The notes under the pieces are model-generated. The model searched no databases and had not been told where the DNA came from. It was given only the letters and a program-made list of their open reading frames with translations. Made by a program: the position numbers and the translations under genes. A stretch of DNA of 46,390 nucleotides from Myxococcaceae bacterium (GTDB lineage: Bacteria; Myxococcota; Myxococcia; Myxococcales; Myxococcaceae), in contig JAIBBQ010000028.1 of NCBI GenBank assembly GCA_019694595.1, forward strand, positions 1 to 46,390. The letters run 5' to 3'. This document shows positions 33,750 through 41,040 of the stretch, piece by piece (position 1 is the stretch's first letter; the number at the start of each line of letters is the position of its first letter).

Positions 33750-33848
33750 TCAGCCCGGGCGCCAGGCATCGGCGCCCGGCGTGGAGTCGACCTCGAGCTC
33801 GCCTTCGACCGTGCTGGTGTACCGGGTGCCGATCGGAACGTGGGCCAT
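33750..33848 (-). CDS. Possible 32-residue small protein
   Basis: A short minus-strand frame between two plus-strand genes. The ATG at 33848 has GAGGGG five bases upstream. The product (MAHVPIGTRYTSTVEGELEV and 12 more residues) is hydrophilic and acidic, and almost every codon ends in G or C like real genes here. Against it, any frame in this DNA can look GC3-rich, and its 3' end coincides with a perfect hairpin. The frame can be extended to 33941. Function unknown. Confidence 0.35.
   Translation of the reverse strand: MAHVPIGTRYTSTVEGELEVDSTPGADAWRPG
33755..33779 (+). terminator. Perfect GC-rich hairpin after the Cys-rich lipoprotein gene
   Basis: CCGGGCGCC and GGCGCCCGG form a perfect nine-base-pair stem with a seven-base loop, starting eight bases after the stop codon at 33746. 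There is no T-tract, so it is a probable but non-classical terminator or 3' stabiliser. It also overlaps the end of a possible small minus-strand gene. Confidence 0.5.
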
Positions 33849-33982
33849 GGGTGCCCCTCGTTTCGAGTTCGGACCGAGCGCCCCGGAACCGTCACCTCGC
33901 CGGCGTGGTTGCTGGCGCGCCGGGATGACGCCCGAGTTCAAGGCGCTTCGCCTGCCGCCTGGACGGGGTAAGGTCGCCGACC

Positions 33983-35518
33983 GTGAATCGGGAACCGATC
34001 ATCGGCATCGACCTCGGCACCACCAACTCCTGCGCGGCGATCGTGGACGGCGACGTCAACGGCGTGCCGCAGGTGAAGCTGATTCCGTACAAGGGTGGCG
34101 ACTACACGATCCCTTCCATCTACGCGGTGGACGACAAGGGCAACGAGCTCATCGGCTACGAGGCCAAGCGCCAGTGGCAGCTGAACCCTCGGAACACCAT
34201 CTACGGCGCCAAGCGCCTGGTGGGCCGCACGATGAGCAGCGACATCGTCGAGCAGATGCGGAAGACGGTGCAGTACCAGGTGCGACCGAGCGAGGACAAC
34301 AAAGAGGTCGTCATCGACGTCGCCAAGAAGTCGCTGTCGCTGCAAGACGTCTCGGCGCGCATCCTCAACAAGATCCGCGACGTGGCGTCGAACCACCTCA
34401 AGGTGGCGGTGAACAAGGCGGTGGTGACGGTGCCCGCCTACTTCTCGGATCGCCAGCGTCAGTCGGTGAAGGACGCCGGCAAGCTGGTGGGCCTCGAGGT
34501 GGTGCGGATCATCAACGAGCCCACCTCGGCGGCGCTGGCGTACGGCGTGGGCCGCCACCTGAAGAAGACGGTGGTGATCTACGACCTGGGCGGCGGCACC
34601 TTCGACGTGTCGATCATCGAGATCCGCGATCAGGTGTTCGAGGTGAAGGCCACGGGCGGCGACATCTTCCTGGGCGGCATCGACTTCGACAACGCGATGA
34701 TCGTGCACATCTTGAAGGAGTTCAAAGCCAAGACGGGCATCGATCTGTCGACGGACCCGGTGGCGATGCAGCGGATCAAGGACCTCGCCGAGCGCACCAA
34801 GATGGACCTGTCGACGCGCGAGGAAGCGCCCTTCAACATCCCGTTCATCACCATGACGGCGCAGGGCCAGCCGCTGAACATCGAGATGAAGTTCACCCGG
34901 AAGCTGCTGGAGCAGCTGACGGTGGACCTGGTGGACCGCACGCTGAAGATCGTGGCCAAGGTGCTGGTGGACTCGGGGCTGTCGACCCAGGCGATCGAAG
35001 AGGTGATGCTGGTCGGCGGTCAGACCCGCATGCCGATCGTGCAGGAGCGGCTGACCAAGTTCTTCGGCAAGGCGCCGTCGAAGTCGGTGCACCCGGACGA
35101 GGCGGTGGCGATCGGCGCGGCGCTGTACGCGCACTCGCTGAGCGACGACACCAACCTGAAGCTGCAGCTGCTCGACGTGATCCCGATGGCGATCGGCCTG
35201 GAGAAGGCCGACGGCGGGTTCCACCAGGTGTTCCCGCGGAACTCGTCGATCCCCAACGCGAAGCAGATTCGCGGCACGACCAGCCAGGCGAACCAGACCG
35301 AGCTGATCATGCGCATCTACCAGGGCGATCACGACGCGGCGAAGGAGAACGAGCAGCTCGGTGAGTTCACCTTCTCCGGCATTCGCCCTGCCCCCGCGGG
35401 CCAGGAGCAGATCGAGATCACCTTCGACGTGAACGTCGAAGGCATCCTCACCATGATGGCGAAGGACCCGGCGAGCGGGAAGCAGCTGAAGACCACCGTT
35501 CGCGTGACCCAGAGCTGA
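33983..35518 (+). CDS. Short Hsp70 (DnaK-like) without the C-terminal lid
   Basis: A 511-residue Hsp70 family chaperone. The nucleotide-binding domain is complete: IGIDLGTTNS (7-16), IINEPTSAALAYG, VIYDLGGGTFDVS, and VGGQTRMPIV. The hydrophobic linker LKLQLLDVIP and the beta substrate-binding domain follow, ending KTTVRVTQS. The helical lid of canonical DnaK (about 130 residues) is missing, and the gene stops cleanly at that boundary, so this is a natural short form rather than a frameshift. Binding would be less tightly gated. The GTG at 33983 has an AAGG site. No dnaJ or grpE is adjacent. M. xanthus has several DnaK homologues, including motility-related SglK; equivalence cannot be decided here. 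Confidence 0.93.
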   Translation: MNREPIIGIDLGTTNSCAAIVDGDVNGVPQVKLIPYKGGDYTIPSIYAVDDKGNELIGYEAKRQWQLNPRNTIYGAKRLVGRTMSSDIVEQMRKTVQYQVRPSEDNKEVVIDVAKKSLSLQDVSARILNKIRDVASNHLKVAVNKAVVTVPAYFSDRQRQSVKDAGKLVGLEVVRIINEPTSAALAYGVGRHLKKTVVIYDLGGGTFDVSIIEIRDQVFEVKATGGDIFLGGIDFDNAMIVHILKEFKAKTGIDLSTDPVAMQRIKDLAERTKMDLSTREEAPFNIPFITMTAQGQPLNIEMKFTRKLLEQLTVDLVDRTLKIVAKVLVDSGLSTQAIEEVMLVGGQTRMPIVQERLTKFFGKAPSKSVHPDEAVAIGAALYAHSLSDDTNLKLQLLDVIPMAIGLEKADGGFHQVFPRNSSIPNAKQIRGTTSQANQTELIMRIYQGDHDAAKENEQLGEFTFSGIRPAPAGQEQIEITFDVNVEGILTMMAKDPASGKQLKTTVRVTQS

Positions 35519-35574
35519 CGCTCGCGCCTCGCGCCGTCGGCCGTTGGTGCAGTCGTGCTGCCGAGGGGGCTGCC

Positions 35575-37155
35575 GTGAACCGAGCTGCGATCGTGGGCGC
35601 CGTGGTGCTGCTGGGCGCGGTGGGCTGCGCCGGCGGAGTCTCCGGAGGCACGGGCGGTGGTGGTGGGACTGCTTCCGGTGGCGGTGCGGCCTCGTCTGGC
35701 GGTGGTTCTTCCTCGTCTGGCGGAGGTGCCTCCTCGTCTGGCGGAGGTGCCTCCTCGTCTGGCGGAGGTGCCTCCTCGTCTGGCGGAGGTGCCTCCTCGT
35801 CCGGCGGCGGTGCGGCCTCGTCGGGCGGTGGCGCGGCCTCGTCGGGCGGTGGCGCGTCCTCGTCCGGCGGCGGTGCGTCCTCGTCCGGCGGCGGAACCTC
35901 CTCGTCCGGCGGCGGTGCGTCCTCCTCCGGGGGCGGCACCTCGTCCTCCGGCGGCGGCGCTCCGGTGGATGCGGGCTGCGTCACCTGCCCAGCGAACCTC
36001 TTCGTCGACCCGAACGGCGGCAGCTGTGTTCGTCACCCCGACGGCGGCGTGTACGTCGACGCGGAGGCGTGCGGCTCGCTGCAGGCGGCCTTCAGCGGCT
36101 GTCAGCCGGGCGACTTCATCCGGGTGAAGGCGGGCGTGTACGCGGCGCAGGCGGTCTCGGGGGTGAAGGCCAGCCCCGGGTGCGTGATCGCCGGTGAGCC
36201 CGGGGCGGTGATCGGGCCGCTGTCCACCTCGGCCACCTTCGTGACCATCGCGAGCCTGACCGTCGATGCGGGCAACGGCCACGCGGCCGACGGCTGGCGC
36301 AACAGCGGCAACGACGTGACGGTGCAAGACCTGAGCATCCGCGGGGCGTACGCCTCGGTGGGCCTCTCCGGGAGCCGGGTCACCTGGCGCGGCGGCGAGC
36401 TCGGCACTCCGGGCCAGACGGGCGGCGCGCGGTCCTGCAACTCCGCGGACACCGAGCCCGTCGAGATCGCGAACGCCGACCACGTGCTCATCGACGGCGT
36501 CACCTTCCACCCGCAGAACTCCGACCCCACGCCGTGCGCGGGGAGCTCGAACGGCTTCCACCTCGAGATGGTGCGCATCGACCACGACACCAGCGTGCTG
36601 ACGCTGGAGCGCTCGACCTTCGAAGACGGAGACCACTCGAACACCGCGAGCGTCTTCATCACCAACGTCAACGGTGACCCGGGCGACCCGACCCAGCTCA
36701 CCTTCCAGAACAACTTCTTCGGCAGCGCCGACAACACCTCGTTCTCGGTGCACCAGAACGTGTCCAACTGCTCGACCTTCACCTGGGCGTACAACACGTT
36801 CCACAACACGCCCGGAGACCCGACGGCGAACGGCTGCAGCACGTCGGCCGGCATGCGCTGGGTGGGAAACCTCGGCCCCTGGCCGGCCTTCTATTCGTGC
36901 GCGGGGACGCACGTGCGCAACCTCTGGCAGGACCAGCAGACGTTCAGCTGCGGCAGCGACGGCGTGCAGATCGGCACGCGCTACGGCTTCAACGCGCTGG
37001 GGCTCGACGGCGGCTTCCACCTGCAGGCGGGGTCTCCGGCCATCGACCGCGGCGAGGACGGCGGCTACTGCCTGGGTGCCCTGGGCGCGCGCGACCACGA
37101 CGGCACCGCCCGCCCCCGAGGGGCTGCATGCGACGTGGGCGCCCACGAACGCTGA
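35575..37155 (+). CDS. Lipoprotein with Gly/Ser repeat linker and right-handed beta-helix
   Basis: A 526-residue lipoprotein. The GTG at 35575 has a GAGGGGG site; the lipobox ends AVGC at Cys18. Residues about 19-130 are a flexible (GGGASSS)n linker encoded by a 21-bp tandem repeat. The remainder looks like a parallel beta-helix: short repeated strands such as FVTIASLTVDAG, DVTVQDLSIRG, HVLIDGVTF and LTLERSTFEDG. It ends GTARPRGAACDVGAHE, the pattern of choice-of-anchor-Q type proteins. Such helices often bind or cut polysaccharides, but I see no lyase residues I can name. Its stop is three bases from the stop of the convergent lipoprotein gene. Confidence 0.85.
   Translation: MNRAAIVGAVVLLGAVGCAGGVSGGTGGGGGTASGGGAASSGGGSSSSGGGASSSGGGASSSGGGASSSGGGASSSGGGAASSGGGAASSGGGASSSGGGASSSGGGTSSSGGGASSSGGGTSSSGGGAPVDAGCVTCPANLFVDPNGGSCVRHPDGGVYVDAEACGSLQAAFSGCQPGDFIRVKAGVYAAQAVSGVKASPGCVIAGEPGAVIGPLSTSATFVTIASLTVDAGNGHAADGWRNSGNDVTVQDLSIRGAYASVGLSGSRVTWRGGELGTPGQTGGARSCNSADTEPVEIANADHVLIDGVTFHPQNSDPTPCAGSSNGFHLEMVRIDHDTSVLTLERSTFEDGDHSNTASVFITNVNGDPGDPTQLTFQNNFFGSADNTSFSVHQNVSNCSTFTWAYNTFHNTPGDPTANGCSTSAGMRWVGNLGPWPAFYSCAGTHVRNLWQDQQTFSCGSDGVQIGTRYGFNALGLDGGFHLQAGSPAIDRGEDGGYCLGALGARDHDGTARPRGAACDVGAHER
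35674..35961 (+). repeat. 21-bp tandem repeat array in the lipoprotein linker
   Basis: About 14 consecutive 21-bp units encode the heptapeptide linker. Four adjacent units (35716-35799) are identical; units on both sides differ at a few positions, mostly synonymous or Ser/Ala/Thr changes. Period and frame (7 codons) mean gain or loss of units keeps the gene in frame. The array is also open on other frames, creating false long ORFs. Confidence 0.95.
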
Positions 37156-37158
37156 GCG

Positions 37159-38082
37159 CTACGGGGTTCCGCCGTCGGGCGCCCAGTGCGCGATGCGCTC
37201 GAGCCAGGACTGGCCGCCGCGCCCGTCGCGCACCACGAAGGTGAAGCGCACGTCCTGCTCCACGTCGTCGGACTTGGGCTTCCACTGGGTGCGGTGGCGC
37301 TCCGACAGCCCGCTGAAGTCCACGCCGCCGGTCTCGTTGGGGCTGAACTTTCCGGCGGTGGCGTACCAGGCGATCTTCCACGACTCGACCAAGTGCACCG
37401 GCTCGAGCTTGAGGCTCGGCACCACGTACGGCTCCTCGGCGTCGGTGAAGTCCACCGGCAGCATCACGAAGGGGCCGGCGCCGCTGAGGCTGAGGCCCGC
37501 GTCGGCTTCCCAGGGCTTGCCGTCGAGCGTCATGCCCGGCAGCTGCGGGGTGACGTTGACCTTCATCTCCGGGAAGAAGCGGCAGCTGAAGACCATCAGC
37601 TTCTGGGCGTAGACGTCCTCGGTGCCCGCGGTGAGGTGAATGACGATGGGCACGCGCAGGCCGCCGAGGCCCTTGAAGGTGTCCTGCTCCAGCACGCCCT
37701 GCAGCAGGAACTTGTCGGCGAGCTGCTGCGCGCCCAGGCGCATCGGCAGCGTGAGCTCTCCGTCGTGCGCCTCGCCCTTGCCGAGCACCACGAACTCACC
37801 TTCGTTGTTGCACTGCAGGTCGCCCTGGTCGGCGCAGGCGCGGACCTCGTAGGCGATCGCCCGGCCCATGCCCTTGGGGTCCGCGATGCGCCAGGTGACC
37901 TGCAGCTCCTGGTTGAAGGTGGCGAACAGCTTCAGCGGGTCGTCGAGCGAGCACTGCTCCGCCATCACCTCGGGCGGCTCGATGCGCACGCCGAGCACGC
38001 GCAGGTCGACCACCTGGCTGGGGTCGTCGGTGGGGCCGACGCACGCGGCGGCGAGCAACGTGAGCAGGAGCGCGCGGCGCAT
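37159..38082 (-). CDS. Lipoprotein coupled to the TonB-dependent receptor
   Basis: A 307-residue protein with a lipoprotein signal (MRRALLLTLLAAAC, Cys14). The body is beta-rich with several extracellular-style cysteines (EQCSLDDP, RACADQGDLQC, FSCRFFPEM) and ends WLERIAHWAPDGGTP. I do not recognise the family. The ATG at 38082 overlaps the receptor stop by one base (TGATG), so the two are made together. Lipoproteins paired with TonB-dependent receptors often sit on the outer surface and capture the substrate, as SusD or TbpB do; that role here is inferred from context. Confidence 0.8.
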   Translation of the reverse strand: MRRALLLTLLAAACVGPTDDPSQVVDLRVLGVRIEPPEVMAEQCSLDDPLKLFATFNQELQVTWRIADPKGMGRAIAYEVRACADQGDLQCNNEGEFVVLGKGEAHDGELTLPMRLGAQQLADKFLLQGVLEQDTFKGLGGLRVPIVIHLTAGTEDVYAQKLMVFSCRFFPEMKVNVTPQLPGMTLDGKPWEADAGLSLSGAGPFVMLPVDFTDAEEPYVVPSLKLEPVHLVESWKIAWYATAGKFSPNETGGVDFSGLSERHRTQWKPKSDDVEQDVRFTFVVRDGRGGQSWLERIAHWAPDGGTP

Positions 38083-40727
38083 CAGAAGCTCCCCTTCACG
38101 CCGAGGATCGGCAGGAACGGAATGCCCGGCACCTCGTATTCCTGGCGGAACCGGTAGTCGTAGAAGCTGCCTTCGACGTTCTTGATGTTGAGGATGTTCT
38201 GCACGTCGAGGAACAGCCCGAGCGACCAGCTGTCGAACTGGAAGGTCTTGTCGATGCGCACGTCGAGCTGGGCGAAGTCCTTCACCCGGGCCGAGCGCGA
38301 GGCGCCGAGCTTGATGGCGAAGCTGTTCGCGTCGGCGCGGTACTCGTCGTACCCGGTCACCAGCGGGCTCTTGGGCCGCCCCGTCACGTAGCGGAAGCGC
38401 GAGCCGATCTCGAAGCCGTACGGCAGCCGCACGCTGCCCACCACGGTCAGGATGTGCGTCTGGTCGAAGCTGGTGAGCACGTACGGCTTGTCGCTGCCCG
38501 CGGTGCGCTCTTCCGAGCGGGCGAGCGTGTACGCCACCCAGCCGAAGAAGCGCTTCGACACCTCGTGCCGCAGCATCACCTCGAGGCCGTACGCGCGGCC
38601 GAGGCCGTCGTTGGCGAAGCGCTGGCTGGTGACGCTCCCGTCGGGGTTGGTCACCGTGGGCCCGGGCGAGCTCACGTTCTCGAAGCGCCGGTTGTAGAAG
38701 CCCGTGAGGTCGACGTTGATGTAGTCGGTGAAGCGGTGCGAGACGCCCAGCGACGACTGGAACGCGCGCTCGTGGGTCAGCGACGGGGTACCGAACGGCG
38801 GCGGCTCCATGTCGGTGGCGGACGGCGGCTGGGTGTAGAGGCCGATGGAGCCCTTGAGCGCGGTGGACTCGAGCAGTTCGTAGCGCGCCCACAGCCGGGG
38901 GTCGAAGGCGTGGCGCGTCTGGCCGTCGAGCAGCGCGTGCGAGGCGCGCAGGCCCGGGGTGAGGGTGAGCTTGCCGATCTTGAGATCGGTCTCCAGGAAG
39001 ATGGCGCCATCGAAGGAGTCGAGCTGGCGGGCGACGCGCTGGGACTCGACCTTCGGCTCGGCGCCGGGGAACGGCACGTACTGGTTGCCGGACAGCACCG
39101 GCAGCTCCGCCGAGCCGGCGATGCGGTCGAACACCGTGTCCACACCCGCGCGCACCGTGAGGTGGCTGTTCACCTCGACCGCGAGGTCCTCGCGCAGGCC
39201 GACCTCGTACTCGTCGGCGCGCACGCTGGAGGCGCCGAAGCGCAGCGTGCCCAGGTCGTAGCCGAGGTACGGCGTGGTCTTCAGCGAGACGTTGCCTTCG
39301 CGGTAGTTCCAGGTGCCCACCACGCGGTGGAAGGTGGTGTGGAAGTCGACGTTGACGTCGCGGTTGCGCCCGCCGCCGGTGGCGACCAGCTGCAGGGCGT
39401 CGTCGGAGCCGAAGGCCATCACCGAGCCGGTGGAGCGGGTCGGCTCGCCGCGCTTGCCGCCGAAGTCGGCGCGGGCCTGGTAGTCCCAGTACCGCGGGAG
39501 GATGAGCAGCGAGCCGCCTTCGGGGTCCTTCGGCAGCACCAGCGGCAGCAGCGCGTCGATGTAGCTGCGGCGCACCGCCGCGGCGACCGAGACCGAGTCG
39601 GTGATCGGCGCCTCGAAGAAGAGGCTGGTGTCCTGGAGGTCGATCTTCGCCACGCCGTGGTACGTGTCGGTGGCGCCCTTGCGCGTCGCCACGTCGATCA
39701 CGCCGCCCACCGCGCGGCCGTAGCGAGCGCCGAAGCCCCCGGGGAAGAAGTCGATGCGGTCGAGGAACTCGCTGTTGACGACCGAAGGCCCGCCGCCCAG
39801 GTGGTAGAGGATGGGGATCTCGACGCCGTCGAGGAAGGTGAGCGTCTGGTCGGGCTGCGCGCCGCGGACGATGAGCTGCCCCGAGAGGAACGGGGCGCGT
39901 GCCACGCCGGGGAAGTTCTGGATCACCCGCACCGGATCGCCGAAGGAGCCGGGGATCTTCTGCAGCTCGTTGCGGTCGAGCGTGCGCCGCACGACTTCCT
40001 TCTTCTCGCGCTCGGCGCGCACCACCGTCTCGTACCCCTGGGTCTTCGGCCGCACGTAGTAGACGACCTCGCGCTGCTCGCCCCGCTCCAGCTTCTCGGT
40101 GGTGAGGAACGGCTCGTGCTCGCTCGCCACCACCTGCACCGCGCAGGGCCCGGCGTGCAGCGGCAGCTCGAAGAACCCTTCGGCGTTCGACAGCGCGTCG
40201 ATGAGATCGGGCTGGTTGGTGCAGCGCACCGTGGCGCCTTCGATGCGGGTGCGGCTCCCGCGGCTGACCAGGCGGCCGAGCAGCTTGGCGTTGGGCGGCG
40301 GCGGCCCGGCGTCCTGTCCGGCGTCGGGCGCCTCGGGCTCGACGCCCGCGTCGGCCACCCGCAGCACGAAGTGGTACGTGTATTCGACCTGCACCGCAGC
40401 GGGCGTGCCGTCGAGCTCCGCGGGGCTGAAGCGGAAGCGCTTCACCGCCGCCAGCGCGGCCTCGTCGAAGCCATGGCCGACCGCCTCGAGCACCTCGGCG
40501 TCGGGCACCGAGCCGTCGGCGCCGATGGTGATCTGCATGCGCACGCTGGCGGTGAGCCCCTGGGCCAGGGCGTCCGGCGGGTAGTCGGCGTCGACGAGCT
40601 CGAGCAGCTCGGGAGCCTTGGTGAGCACCGGCACGTGCACGCCCGCGTCGACCTCCACCACCTTGGCGCCTTCGTAAGCGCCGGCGGGAAGGCCGAGGAC
40701 GAGCAGGCAGGCAGCGAGGAGCCTCAC
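38082..40727 (-). CDS. TonB-dependent receptor carrying an N-terminal TonB C-terminal domain
   Basis: An 881-residue outer-membrane receptor. After the signal peptide (VRLLAACLLVLGLPAGAYEG), residues about 38-122 match the TonB C-terminal fold (YPPDALAQGLTASVRMQITI, DEAALAAVKRFRFSPA). A Pro/Ala linker follows, then a carboxypeptidase-regulatory-like domain (147-225), a TonB-box-like ETVVR, the plug (about 245-350; IRG-type LIVRGAQPDQTLTFLDGVEIP) and a barrel ending in Phe (LGVKGSF). The GTG at 40727 gives the best signal peptide; the frame extends to 40802, across the Trm112 start. Substrate unknown. It is divergent from the Trm112-like gene and co-translated with a lipoprotein. Confidence 0.9.
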   Translation of the reverse strand: MRLLAACLLVLGLPAGAYEGAKVVEVDAGVHVPVLTKAPELLELVDADYPPDALAQGLTASVRMQITIGADGSVPDAEVLEAVGHGFDEAALAAVKRFRFSPAELDGTPAAVQVEYTYHFVLRVADAGVEPEAPDAGQDAGPPPPNAKLLGRLVSRGSRTRIEGATVRCTNQPDLIDALSNAEGFFELPLHAGPCAVQVVASEHEPFLTTEKLERGEQREVVYYVRPKTQGYETVVRAEREKKEVVRRTLDRNELQKIPGSFGDPVRVIQNFPGVARAPFLSGQLIVRGAQPDQTLTFLDGVEIPILYHLGGGPSVVNSEFLDRIDFFPGGFGARYGRAVGGVIDVATRKGATDTYHGVAKIDLQDTSLFFEAPITDSVSVAAAVRRSYIDALLPLVLPKDPEGGSLLILPRYWDYQARADFGGKRGEPTRSTGSVMAFGSDDALQLVATGGGRNRDVNVDFHTTFHRVVGTWNYREGNVSLKTTPYLGYDLGTLRFGASSVRADEYEVGLREDLAVEVNSHLTVRAGVDTVFDRIAGSAELPVLSGNQYVPFPGAEPKVESQRVARQLDSFDGAIFLETDLKIGKLTLTPGLRASHALLDGQTRHAFDPRLWARYELLESTALKGSIGLYTQPPSATDMEPPPFGTPSLTHERAFQSSLGVSHRFTDYINVDLTGFYNRRFENVSSPGPTVTNPDGSVTSQRFANDGLGRAYGLEVMLRHEVSKRFFGWVAYTLARSEERTAGSDKPYVLTSFDQTHILTVVGSVRLPYGFEIGSRFRYVTGRPKSPLVTGYDEYRADANSFAIKLGASRSARVKDFAQLDVRIDKTFQFDSWSLGLFLDVQNILNIKNVEGSFYDYRFRQEYEVPGIPFLPILGVKGSF

Positions 40728-40794
40728 GGCCGCGTCATGTAGCGGGCGCGCGCTGGAAAGCAACCGCCTTGGGGCATAGAAGCGCCGACGCGCC

Positions 40795-41031
40795 ATGCCC
40801 ATTCACCCCACCCTGCTCGAGGTGCTGGCCTGCCCGGAAGACAAGGGCCCGCTGCTCTACTTCCAGGCGGAAGGGCTGCTCTACAACCCGCGCAGGCGCC
40901 GCAAGTACCGGGTGGAAGACGACCTGCCCATCATGCTCGTCGAGGAGTCGACGCTGGCGAGCGAGCAGGAGCACGCCGCGCTCGAGGCCAAGGCCCGCGC
41001 CGAGCACGTGGCGCTCAACTTCACGCCCTGA
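40795..41031 (+). CDS. Trm112 family protein (UPF0434)
   Basis: A 78-residue protein with the bacterial Trm112-like layout: MPIHPTLLEVLACPEDKGPL, then LLYNPRRRRKYRVEDDLPIML, a conserved ending to the core domain. Only one cysteine of the usual zinc knuckle is left, as in many bacterial members. Trm112 proteins activate methyltransferases in eukaryotes; the role of the small bacterial ones is not established. It starts 67 bases from the divergent receptor gene and stops nine bases before the convergent DUF1552 stop. Confidence 0.88.
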   Translation: MPIHPTLLEVLACPEDKGPLLYFQAEGLLYNPRRRRKYRVEDDLPIMLVEESTLASEQEHAALEAKARAEHVALNFTP

Positions 41032-41040
41032 CGGCGTTCG

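Noticed and set aside
33983-35518. Calling the Hsp70 gene sglK or dnaK
   Set aside because: It lacks the lid and has no dnaJ/grpE neighbours. Which M. xanthus homologue it matches cannot be told without alignment.
35674-35961. Tandem repeat considered as a CRISPR array
   Set aside because: Units are 21 bp, directly adjacent without spacers, and in frame within a lipoprotein gene. No cas gene is present.
35329-37146. Long open frames on other strands across the 21-bp repeat region
   Set aside because: The repeat period is a multiple of three and lacks stops in most frames, so long frames arise automatically. Only the plus-strand frame from 35575 has a start site, lipobox and folded domain.
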